Shown piece after piece: positions 21,341 to 31,189 of a stretch of 64,000 nt of DNA. Every line of letters begins with the position of its first letter. Position 1 is the stretch's first letter. The notes below the pieces were generated by a model. That model had not been told where the DNA came from. It made no database searches and saw only the letters and a list, made by a program, of their open reading frames with translations. Origin of the DNA: Symsagittifera roscoffensis. Taxonomy: Eukaryota > Xenacoelomorpha > Acoela > Convolutidae. The stretch is from the NCBI RefSeq assembly GCF_963678635.1, contig NC_087071.1:25961378-26025377 (forward strand). The letters are read 5' to 3'. The translations under genes and the position numbers were made by a program.

Positions 21341-22990
21341 AGGGGAGTCAATTTTTGTTTTCCCATCGGATAGACTTAACGTCGAGGATTTTACTGATAT
21401 CCTGAATGTTATGGTGCAACCTTACCATTTCTTTGAGAGCGGGGCTTTTTTTGTTGTTCCCAATCTAGCAAAAATGTTTTTCCTACATGATTTGTAACGA
21501 TTTAAGTTCACTTATGCACCACGGTCGGACCGCTGCGTAAATTTGAGGACACTTCTCGCCTTGGCTTGTTGTCGTTTGGAGAAGAGATTATGCTTGAGTC
21601 GTGCCTTGACTTTGCACCACATTCCACCCGTTCTCTTCTTTCGGCTTTTGATATCAGCCGTTGTTCCCAGCCAACAGCCCAAAATTTTAATTTCTTAACG
21701 ACTGTGGTCACCGAAGATTAGTTTCTCTTCCTTGTCCTTTATTGTTTTGCTCTTCGAGTTGTGGCATCACATGCTTTATAGCTTGAGTTGCGTCTTCCAT
21801 TTCCCCAGTTCGTGTCATCCGCAGACAGTGAAACTGTGAATATTTTTTCCGGGAGACAGGCTTTTGTGTCCCAACTTATAGGTATTCGGAAATCCTCCTC
21901 CAGATAGGTACTTCCATTTTCTCCCGGTTGAGTGGCGTGTGGCTAGGTTCATTACCGTCTGATGTTATACATTAAATAGGACGCATGAGGTGGAGCACTC
22001 CTCCTACAAACTTCTTTCAGGTTTCATTTCTTTTGACTCGCACTCTCTAGATTTTACGCAATAAATTGTAGTTTCGTGAAGATCCATCATGGTACTCAAA
22101 AACTTCTCACTCATGCCAATTTTTTGAAACATTTTCCTTATGGCTGGCTTGTTCACTATAGGATATGCTTTCTGTAGGTCTAGGTTTTTTGCTTGTGGGT
22201 CAATGTCTGTTGTCCCTCCTGGTCTGCGTTTCTTCAGCTCTTTTGAGTCTTCCTGGATTCTGACTATCATTTGAGGGGCTTCAGCGGCAAAACTTCCTGG
22301 GGAACCCATATCGGTTTTCATCCTGCGCCTTCATTTTCTCTGACAAGTTCCTTGGGCGGTTTGTTAGTAACCTCGCTTGTATACGACTGCCCATGGCCAA
22401 CAGGTAAACTCCTCGACAATTGTTTGCTTTATTTCTGTCTCCTTTATTTAAGAGCGGGGAGGGGGTGATTTGTCTTTTTTCAAGTATCTCATCCCATTTG
22501 TCTTCCCTTTCTGTAAAATAAAATCCTTTGATAAAATACTTGACTACTTGATGTAGCGTACCCTTTACTGGGTTTTTAAATTCATGTGTCCAAACCTCGG
22601 TTATTTTCACGTTGGAATCAGCATTAGGTAAGATGTTCTTCGATGAGGTCCGAGTTGTTTCTGTTGTCTGTCATCCAGTCTCTTCTTCATATCTGTGGTT
22701 TGCTACCTCCTCGACCCAGTTTTTCATCTCGTCTCCTGTTATGGTGCTTTCTGTGTATTATTTGCAATTCCGGCCGCCGATTTCCATCAGTGTCTTGTAG
22801 ACAGTTCGCAATTAATCTCTGTAAGCTGCCTCTGCGTTTTCCAGGATTTCTTGCCACACTCTGGTCTCTAGGTCTTTCACTCTTTTTTATAATCTTTTCT
22901 TTTTGTTTATTACCAATCTGTTTATCTCTTCATGTCTTTCCACCAGTTTTCCTTCGTCCAACGCTTTGCAACCTGGCGCTTAGATAGACC
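21341..22990 (-). pseudogene. Non-LTR-type reverse transcriptase, frameshifted
   Basis: Reverse transcriptase copies element RNA into DNA. The minus strand shows the expected motif order. A pre-RT helix region lies near 22850. TPSPLLNKGDRNKANNCRG followed by VYLLAMGSRI occurs in the frame 22281-22610. The finger/palm motif LDLQKAYPIVNKPA and the MDLHETTIY stretch occur in 22004-22321. SCVLFNVY lies near 21970, and the catalytic ADD box (reading SFTVSADDTN) is at about 21814-21822. Thumb-like readings (WCKVKARLKHNLFSKRQQAK, then NIQDI and LDVKSIRWE) follow to about 21380. LLNKGDRNxxNNxRGVxLL and LDLxKAY identify the non-LTR class rather than Gypsy. Frame changes and stops make it a pseudogene. 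It continues into the C2H2-like end of unit D. Confidence 0.75.
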
Positions 22991-23038
22991 ACAAATATCT
23001 TTGGGGGGTTCAGTTTCAGTGAGAAGTTTTCATTTTGA

Positions 23039-23079
23039 TTAGCTATCCCATGATAAGTTAAGGCTAGACGAGTTTTCTT

Positions 23080-23118
<39 letters not shown>

Positions 23119-23885
23119 TCTCTGTGTCGCTCTCTCTCTCTCCTTCTCTTATCTTCTCATTACTCTTATAACTCTTCTCCCCTCTGACACTCATGCAGTA
23201 TATGATTGACTGTATCTTCACCCCACAGTCCGGGCATTCAAGGCTTTCCGTTGCTCCGATCAGAAAAAGGGTGGCCATGTTCTTTGAGGTGTGCTCAGTT
23301 CCAATTTGGTTTGCTGTTACTCCCTTGTCTCTGCGCCTGGCTCTACCCTTTCTTGAGAATCTAACGCGTTTTTCTGATGATCCATAAAAGGTTAGGTCTT
23401 GTTTCCTTCTTTCGCGTCTCACTTCTTTCGCGTCTCTTAAATTTTTGCATTGTATTAGGTTCCTCAATTGTGGAAGACAAGCTGCCTCGTTTGCAGCGAC
23501 ATCTGCCTGTTTATTTCCTGTTATGCCGCAATGTGCTGGGCACCCAAAGTAGTCAAACTAGCAAGACTTCAATTACTTCGTTTAAGGCTCTCCAGAAGGC
23601 TCTTCGAGTGTCGTTAGATTGATTCTTTGGTCTCTCGGCGAGGCTCTCATTTGACGAGTTGGAGTCCATTAGTATTCAGATCGAATTATCGTGAACATAG
23701 GGTCTAGTCTGTTTATAAACTCCACTGCGATACGGATTGCTTTCTTCTCCTGCTGGCAACCGTAATGTCTCATACATCCTCTTAGTAGTGACTAATGCTG
23801 CACTCCTCCTGCTGTTGTACCGCATATCGCCGACACATCGGTCCAGATAATCTGGAGGTCATTCTCCTCGCACCAGTGCATGGGT
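23039..23885 (-). pseudogene. RNase H-like domain followed by a Cys-rich tail
   Basis: Minus-strand readings in shifted frames give the RNase H landmarks in order: IWTDVSAICGTTAGG near 23835 (first Asp), a Glu-containing helix (QQEKKAIRIAVEF) near 23740, LMDSNSSNESLAERP near 23660 (Asp), and CPAHCGITGNKQADVAANEA near 23520 (H-x-G-x2-GN-x2-AD). The intact frame 23039-23467 continues with IGATESLECPDCGVKIQSII, like the Cys-rich segment after RNase H in non-LTR elements. The frame then runs into a dinucleotide repeat encoding Arg-Glu. It lies on the 5' side of the RT on the same strand. Confidence 0.65.
23077..23112. repeat. (CT)n microsatellite
   Basis: Nearly pure CT run, with further CT-rich sequence to about 23150. 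On the minus strand it encodes alternating Arg-Glu in the Cys-rich tail frame, so that protein end is probably slippage-derived. Confidence 0.9.
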
Positions 23886-24302
23886 CAGCTCCAGCTTAGC
23901 TTGTCTTCGTTCTCAGTCCGTAGGTTCACCCAACACTTTGCCTCACCGCACTCCAAATGATTAACTCCAAATATCAGTGCCATTTCCATGCGCATTATAG
24001 CGAGTTGGCTTTCCTTTTTATGCTGAATATTTTGCATCGTTAATGCTCCATGGGACCATTGTGTGAAACACTGAGACGAAGTTTACGTTTTGTATACTCA
24101 AAGACACAGCCCTTTCGACAGAATTTTTTTCAGTTGTACTGCATCAAGCCATTCTTCGTAGGCCCTTCGGTCTGAGAGGATACCACCTTTCTCGGAATGT
24201 ACAACCACAGGTGCGTCTCCACCTAATCAAGTTCTTCTACATTGTCCGCTCGTAGCTCGGCTATTGGGACGGTTTGCCAGTTTTTCTTTGGGCAAAAATC
24301 AA

Positions 24303-24938
24303 TTACTCTAGTTTTGTTCTCCCATGGAGATATCCTGAAAATTTGAAGTTAAGATTGTTGTCAAGTTTGGTTTCGGTTTCTCTCTCTTCTGTTTGCGTCT
24401 GATTTTCTACCGTTTTTTTCTTGCTGTTCTGTCGCCTTTCAATAGTTTTCTTCTTTTTTCGGCGTGTCCTTGGCTGTGCGTAACTCCCAACAGTGCTTGC
24501 TTTCATAGGAGTACTTCGCTTTCTTACAATTTTCTTAGATGTCTTTTCTGGAAAACCTGCACATTTTTTGGTGGAGATCGACTTCAAATACAATGGCCAT
24601 GCCCTGAATGGCGTCATCTTTCTTGATCTTTCTTTGACCTCTGGCGTCACTTGATTTTTCTTTGTCGCCTCGTAGTGACCTCTCTTTTTGTCATACGGCT
24701 CTAGTCCAAAAATAGAGGGTCCTTGGCGCATATCAATGCCCGAGTCATGCCGAACAGTAAGATCGTTCGCTTGATAGAGTGCTTCATGAGTTTTTGTGGC
24801 CAGGTTTTCGGAGCTATCCCCATGCGATGAAACCTCCTCTATCTTTGTGAAGATGCCTTCTCTCAGTTCCTCCGCACTTCGAACAGTATCACTCGCGGTT
24901 CCTTGGGCAATCTCAAGTTTTCCTTTTACCGAGCACAC
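24303..24938 (-). CDS. Lys-rich 211-aa reading frame upstream of the RNase H region
   Basis: The longest minus-strand frame near the retroelement. It starts at ATG 24938 and ends with a stop at 24303. The N-terminal half is acidic/polar, the C-terminal half strongly basic (RTRRKKKKTIERRQNSKKK). No Cys-rich knuckle or catalytic motif is visible. By position, 5' of RNase H and RT, it could be the N-terminal part of the element's polyprotein or a Gag/ORF1-type RNA-binding protein. The composition fits nucleic-acid binding, but that is inference. Downstream sequence (24300-23900) continues coding-like in broken frames. Confidence 0.4.
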   Translation of the reverse strand: MCSVKGKLEIAQGTASDTVRSAEELREGIFTKIEEVSSHGDSSENLATKTHEALYQANDLTVRHDSGIDMRQGPSIFGLEPYDKKRGHYEATKKNQVTPEVKERSRKMTPFRAWPLYLKSISTKKCAGFPEKTSKKIVRKRSTPMKASTVGSYAQPRTRRKKKKTIERRQNSKKKTVENQTQTEERETETKLDNNLNFKFSGYLHGRTKLE

Positions 24939-25539
24939 TTCATTCCATAGCTCTGCAGAGGACGCTGGCTTCCTTGACGGTATGTGTTCAATCTTCCGAC
25001 GTCTTTTATTTATCCGGAAATGTTATTTCAAAGCAATTTTGCGCGGTGTCATTCCAGCTGACGAAGTGCGGCTGCAGTTTCATGATTTAACCTTTTTTCT
25101 ACATCAGAAGAGATAACATTTCGAGAAGCCTTGATTGGTGATATCACAAACAATCGCATCATGCGAATCAAGGGGTTTCAGGTACTCTTTCCAGTCAATA
25201 GCTCCGAAATGTTCAACAAAGTCTCTTGATTGTCTTTCTTATAACTATTAGTTTCCTGCTACGCTGGGATCTTCGTGGGATTCGTCACTCGCTCTACCAC
25301 TATGAGTAGTTTTCAGTGTTTTTGGTTATCTTGAACATGGGTTGGGCCTTCACGAACCATCAGGTACCTGAAATTGTTATTTAAATCCAATCAGACCAAG
25401 CCTGCCTCAGCTATCTTCCTGAACCGCATGCCGTCTCTAGAGAGTCCTCCTAGCTTTTGGAGTTTAACCCACTTTCAAACCCAACAATCCACCACATTAG
25501 CCAATTTGACGTACAGTACGCAATTTTTTTGAAAAGTTT

Positions 25540-26900
25540 CTATCTGATCACCAGCGAAGACATGTCCGACCGCGGGTCCGTATATCATCGTAACATATGC
25601 CCTCAAGATCTGGTTTAGCGGATCGATCCCTTTATCAAAGCCAGATGAATCAAAGTTGACCTTCCTTCGCGTTGTTTGAGCCCTACCTTATCGGTGATCG
25701 AGTTACTTTCTCCTGTAGGACATCGATTTGGTTGCAGCAAGTTTTGAAGCAACAGTATTTTCCAGTCTCTTATTTTCCTGTAACAGGCAATTACCAAATG
25801 CACGTTGAACTCCCGTTTCGATTGCAATATCTGTTCAGGGTACCTCAACGGTGTCTACAATTTGTGCAGCCGACCGCAGGTCATGGCGATGAGAACTAGG
25901 GTCCATCTAGTCTGACATCCGCGATTCTATCAGTGAAAAGGATCAGGAGCCCCTTAAATAAACCCTCAAGCCGGAATGCCACGTACAAAGCTAACAACAG
26001 ACTAATCTTTAACTATGCTTGTATCGGGTCATCAGCAAAGACAGCTCTGAATGCGGGTCTGTAAATCACTGTGAAATGTTCCCTCAGCCCAAAGATTAAA
26101 TCTAGCGGATCGATCCCTATCATCAAAGCTGGATGAGTCAAAATTGGGCTTCCTCCGCGTTGTTTGAGCCCTACCTTATCGGTGGTCGAGTTACTTTCTC
26201 CTGTAGGACAACGATTTGGTTGCAGCAACAGTATTTTTCAGTCTCTTATTTTCCTGTAAGAGGCAATTATCAAATGCACGTTGAACTCCCTTTTTAATTC
26301 CAATAACTGTCAGGGTACATCAACAGTGTCTACAACTCGCCCAGCCGACCACAGGTTATGGTAATCAGAGTTAGGAGTCGATCTAGTCTGACATCCGCGA
26401 TTCTATCTGTGAAAAGGATCAACGGCTCCTTAAATAATCCCTCGCGCCCGAAAGCCACGTACAGAGCTAACACCAGACTAACGTACACTCTATTGATGTC
26501 CTACGCAAAGCTGGCTATCAACTGTCAAAGTTGGCTGTCCTCCACATTTTTTGAGCCCTTCCTTGTCAGTGACCATTTTGTCCCCTCTTGTAAGACATTG
26601 AATTGGTTGCAACAAGTTTCGAAGCAACAGTTTTTTCCAGTCCCTAATTTTTTTGTAAGAGACAGTTACCACTGCGCATTGAGCCCGCGTTCTTGTTCCA
26701 ATAACTGTTTGCGGTATCTCAACAGTGTCTACCACATTTTGCCTAGTTGACCACAGGTCATGTCGATGAGAGTTAGGAGTCCATCTAGGCTGACAACCGC
26801 GACTCTATCAGTGAGGAGGATCGAAGGCCCCTTTCTAAACCCTCGTGCCCTAATGCCACGTACAGAGATAACACCAGACTAATCTACAGCTTCATGATGA
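25540..26900. repeat. Tandem repeat, three diverged units of about 0.4-0.5 kb
   Basis: The phrase TGTTTGAGCCCTACCTTATC, then GGTTGCAGCAA, then CAGTCTCTTATTTTCCTGTA appears at about 25670, 26160 and, diverged, 26555. A second anchor (CTGACATCCGCGATTCTATC) appears at about 25913, 26390 and, diverged, 26790. Units 1 and 2 are about 480 bases, unit 3 about 400. The minus strand is partly open (25615-25848, 26013-26228, 26490-26735), all containing a YKKIRDWK/YRKIRDWK-type segment. The array therefore duplicated a coding exon or element segment of unknown identity. Confidence 0.7.
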
Positions 26901-28870
26901 CCTTTGCAAAGCTGCCTATCAGTTTTTGCAAACTTTTTAACAGTCCACTTCAAGAGAGAATTGCGTCAGACCTCACGAATTGCGTCAGACCTCACGAGCT
27001 GTTATTATGTCTACTTGGAACTGCTCCAAGGACATTGGGTCACGCCCTTTATCAGCGGCGCTATCGAGACTCCGCTCTGTTCTCTCACAACTAATTTTTA
27101 TTTTGGATTTGGTTGGAATTGTTTTAAGACAGCCGGCCGTGATCAAAAGCATCGTTCCTCAGAGTAAAAAGCAAGTTGAAAAATTTAACACGGGAGAGCT
27201 GTTTCACTTGATTCTTAGGGCCAGTACACTCAGATCTTCTTGAAAAAACCATTCTTCTGGCTAATTTTGTTCTGACTGTTCCATCTTTGGCAATCGGCAC
27301 GTAGTCCATTTGCCTGAACCACACATCGTTAGACATTTCTTTTATGACCGTCAACTACTTTCGGTCTTTATTTAAACAGTCTAGCGAAGTTGGGTAGCTT
27401 TAACAACAGGACTTCATCCAACACGGTCCGGCTTGTGCCATGGTGCATCAATCACTGAATTATATTCACAGGGTCCGACCAGACAGCAGGGAGTTCAGAA
27501 TTGTATGGCCAATAACGATTAAAAGAGTCCACGTCTAAATTTGAAGCAGGATTTTTGAAATCAAACTGGCCTTCCGAAAGTAAGGCTACTTAAGCAAGAT
27601 AAATTGCAAGGGTTATGGCAGCGTTGCATAGCCTGGGTACAGCCTGAAGGTCAACTGGAGAACTTTCTTCGTGAAGCATCTCTTCACTGAATCATCGATC
27701 TCCGCCATGGTAGACAAGTGTCGCCACCGCCTCCCCTATTGTCATATCGGTGCGGTGGCCTTTTGCACCGTCTACTATTTTCACCTCTGTGCCTATGTTG
27801 GTGACCCTTTGTACACTTATGGCTAGTGAGACCGTCTGTCTACAATCCATGTCATGTGTTTTGAGGAAGTTTACGTCTGATGAGAACAATGCACGAGGGT
27901 TGAAAAGTCAGAACTTGCCACTGTCAGTATAGGCAGCAAACAAATAATGGTCATAGGTGGAACAGATTACCGGTTTTTTCAGTTCCGAATACCCTTAATC
28001 CTTTCATCGCCATCCATTGGAGTCGTCTGAGGCTAAAAACCTGGGTGATCCCCGCGCTGTTGTCCCATTAGTTTGGAGAACTGCTTACACGTCTTATGCT
28101 TGTCTCTTAACTGGTTCTCTTCGAGAAATTTGCCTGACATAAGTCCACCAAAGACCTTGTATTCACGCGTTCGCTCGTGTTATTTTGCATCCGAGGTAAT
28201 CCAACTAGATCCACCAAGGTCAACGTTGTTCCAGAATTAAACCGCTCCTATTCCCCTAACAGCAATCCACGCAAGTTATCCCGTACAGACCCGACACCGT
28301 AGGGTCCTTTCCATCGAGCATCTTTATCGCTCTCGCCCGTCACTTGAGTTTCTTCACGTTGAGTTGCCTTCTCATATCCTTTTTATATTGTAGGTTCTGG
28401 CTTGATCCACATCAACACGCTATCCAGATTGGGTGCTATGTTTGTCATAGGATTTGATCGAGAGCTTCCCTACAGGACGGGAGCCACTGGTGGAGAGGTT
28501 AGAGAAACTGCAGACGCCAGAGAGCTTGTTGGAGTAAGGTTGTTTGGTCTTTGAACTCTATTCTCAAGGGATTGTCTTCGAGGAGTGGGGACAGTCCTCA
28601 TTCTCTCTCTCACATCTGAACTAAAACTAGGAATTCTGGCCTCAGGGGTCCGAGCAGACTCAGTCCTATTTAGTCCGACCGTTTTAGTTAACTCCAATTC
28701 TCCAACCTTTGTTTAGAATGTATCATTAATCTATCGCCTGCCCTGATAGGTATAGGAAGTGAAATCCGTCCTCGGTAAGACTGCGATGTTTAGTCATTCT
28801 TAAGATGACTTCCATTATCTTTGTAATTGTTGCGACGTCTGAATTTTCGTGCATGACGAATTTTTTTTTG
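26901..28870 (-). other. Decayed minus-strand coding-like sequence, unassigned
   Basis: Moderate-GC sequence with several protein-like minus frames: 27124-27354 (SNDVWFRQMDYVPIAKDG), 27692-27889 (VKIVDGAKGHRTDMTIGEAV) and 28470-28697 (Pro/Ser/Arg-rich). They are collinear with the 24.3-kb frame and could be parts of one large decayed element, but no diagnostic motif is visible. Nothing is supportable on the plus strand. Confidence 0.3.
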
Positions 28871-28882
28871 TGTGTTTTTAAT

Positions 28883-29272
28883 CAGGGGCGGAAATTCGAA
28901 CCCCTGCCAACCCAAAGGGTCCCCCCTTTGGTACTTTTTAAGAAATCCATTTTTGGCCGACCGACCCTAATATTTTTCTAAAGGCGCCTTCGGCGCCAAT
29001 ATATACTAATTTTGAGGGGGAGCGCCTGCCAAAAAAAAACAAGTTTTTTTTGTCAAATTTTTCCAAAAAATGCACCAAAACGACTTTTTTGACCTGTTTT
29101 TTCGCAGAAAATTTGGCCAAAACAGGGTCTTTTTACTGCTTTGGGAGAGCTCTGAAAATCAATCTGATCGACCTAAACAAAAAAAAAAGGTCGTCAAAAT
29201 TTTCGAAAATTTTTTGAAAATCCAATCCTCCCCCCCCCCCCCCCACTCAAGAAAATCCTAGATCCGCCCCTG
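28883..29272. mobile_element. hAT-type MITE, 390 bp, 8-bp target duplication
   Basis: Starts CAGGGGCGGA and ends TCCGCCCCTG, perfect 10-bp inverted termini of the CAGGGGCGGA kind common in hAT elements. It is flanked by identical 8-bp copies of TTTTTAAT (28875-28882 and 29273-29280), the target duplication length of hAT. The interior is noncoding, contains a poly-C run near 29230-29244 and shows no transposase, so it depends on an autonomous partner. Confidence 0.92.
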
Positions 29273-29647
29273 TTTTTAATGAAAAGTTTGATTTTTGGAT
29301 TTTTGAAACTTGCTGATAGTGAAACCTCATGTTTAAAAAACTTATAATGATTTTTTTTGCATGAATTTGTTGGAAAAAGAAGGATAGGCTTGTTCCATGA
29401 ATGAAGCTTCCATGATTCGAAACTTTAGCTATCCGGGTGTTTTTTGAGAAAATCAAAATATAGATAAAACCACAATTAAAGAGCACTTTTTTTTCATCAG
29501 ACCAACAAAAAGCTCGAAAACAAAAAAAAACAGAAAACAGAAATTCAAAATAGATATACGTTTTCTATTTAGATAACACTTTTTTGCCAGTCTTTTTTGG
29601 CGAGCCTTCTTCCCTTTAAAAGAAAAGAGCTGAAGAATAGTACTCAC

Positions 29648-29946
29648 GAGACACAGTAGTCTGGCATTGACCTCGCAGCACTTTCAGCCGCACATAGCAC
29701 TTTCTCACTAACCCAAGATATTTTTGTCTCGACTATCCAAATTACTCTGCTGCCGAAATGTTTACACGGCAGGCTAGTAGACTCGGAAAAGTTTTGGAAA
29801 ATCATAAATTTTCTCCGTACATTTAAAAAATTAGAAGGCTCAATTTGTAGCGAGTTTTTTAAAAAGTTTTGATTTAATATACCGTCAAATATGTATAGAA
29901 CTGTGATAGAGCTAACACAAACAAAGTAAATTTTGCTCTGTCGCAT
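29648..29946 (-). CDS. Possible first exon of a secreted protein (about 99 codons)
   Basis: The minus-strand frame starts at ATG 29946 with a signal-peptide-like segment (MRQSKIYFVCVSSITVLYIF, about residues 1-20) and stays open for 299 bases to CTC followed by GTGAGTACT, a strong splice donor at 29642-29647. Three Cys occur after the signal region. The hydrophobic start and the donor exactly at the end of coding sequence support a real first exon. I cannot place the next exon or name the protein. Confidence 0.4.
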
Positions 29947-30009
29947 TGTTGAAGGCGGTAAGCTACACTAGTGGAAAAAAAGGAGCAAATTTAGTGTTTT
30001 GTTCTTTAA

Positions 30010-31180
30010 AATTTCTGTTTTCAATGTACATTCGAACATTAATTCCTTCGAAATTCAGTAATTTTTTTTATGTTGAACGAGAGTAAATGATCGAAGCTAT
30101 CATCTATAAAAGTATCAATATTTGATTTCAACCCGTATCCAGTAATTTTTCTAAAAACAGATCTGAAATAATCTTTTTCAGATCTAAGTTTCAGATCTGA
30201 AAAAGGTTGTGAATTGTTTAAATACCGCTTGGATACTCTGAGGATTGGTTATTTCAGATCTAATTTCTGGTCTAAAAATTTCTTTTTCTTGGTTATTTCA
30301 GATCTGAAAAAATCTATTTCAGATCTAATTTCAGACCTAAAATTTAGTTTTTCTTGGTCATTTCAGATCTGAAAAATTGATTATTCGGAGTCAAATTGGA
30401 GACTGCCGAAGTATGTTTCCCCAAGCATGAGATAAACATTGGAAACGCATAAGTAGCGCATGAAAACCAAAATTGTTACAGGTCTTCTGACATTTTTGAA
30501 AACTTTTTAACAGAGCTGAACAAGAGTTTTAGTTCGAAAAAAAACGTTTGTGAAACAATTCGGAAGTTTTCTGACCGCTAGTTAACCTAAACATAATTGT
30601 GTAATGCAGAAACATCAAAAAATCCATGCTTTGTTTGAGATGCATAACTTATAATTTAACAAAGGATTTCTCAGACCGGATTTCAGATCTGAAATTTTGT
30701 TTTACAAGGCTATTTCAGATCTGGAAATATCCATTTCAGATCCAAATTTCAGATTTGAAATTTGCTAATTCTTATCAATATCTATAATAAAGAATTTCAG
30801 ATCTGAGAATCAACTTATATAAAAAATAAAGAATTTCAGATCTTGCACAGAAAATCCCCTGGGTACGGGAATGACTTGTCATTGTAATCTGCCGGGTTTC
30901 AAAATGCTGAACATTTCAACTTTCTCGATGAGAATAATTCAAGTCGCTTGAACAACTTTTTTACTCCGATAGTCACGAAAGAGTTCACTAATGATGCAAA
31001 ACTTAGTGCAGATGATGAACACTGGCCTTTTCAGACCCGGATTACATTGATAAGTCATTGAAAACAAATATTGATACTTTTATAGACGATAGCTCTGTTC
31101 ATTTGCTCTCAATCAAGGTAAGGTTTTTTTTCTGAATTTCGTAGGAAACGTTGTCCAAAATGTACATTGAAAACAGGCAA
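30010..31180. mobile_element. Long-TIR element, split by a nested insertion
   Basis: The left arm (about 30010-30131, continuing 30872-30905) is the reverse complement of about 31030-31178: CTGTTTTCAATGTACATT, then GAAATTCAG, then CTATAAAAGTATCAATATTTG appear in both. With the nested 738-bp element removed, the left arm aligns to the right arm continuously. Arms are about 150-200 bp. The outermost bases have diverged, so exact ends and target duplication are not readable. Interior 30906-31030 is noncoding. Confidence 0.75.
30132..30869. mobile_element. CCCG-ended palindromic-word MITE, AGATCT family (738 bp)
   Basis: Begins CCCGTATCCAGTAATTTTTCT; the right end in reverse complement is CCCGTACCCAGGGGATTTTCT. 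AA flanks both sides (30130-30131, 30870-30871). The right arm of the surrounding long-TIR element preserves the unoccupied sequence TTTTCAATGACTT, showing that one AA was duplicated. The interior contains about eleven AGATCT words, mostly as TTTCAGATCTGAAA, giving a chain of small hairpins. No coding capacity. Confidence 0.85.
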
Positions 31181-31189
31181 TTTACAGGG

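Noticed and set aside
22643-22987. 114-aa plus-strand hydrophobic frame opposite the RT
   Set aside because: Antisense shadow of the minus-strand pre-RT region, which has recognisable family motifs.
23039-23150. Arg-Glu repeat domain at the end of the Cys-rich RNase H tail
   Set aside because: Encoded by the (CT)n microsatellite; best seen as slippage, not a protein domain.
30150-30860. Clustered AGATCT/TTTCAGATCTGAAA words taken as a CRISPR-like array
   Set aside because: Spacing is irregular, there are no uniform spacers, the sequence is eukaryotic, and the words lie within a TIR element with clear ends.
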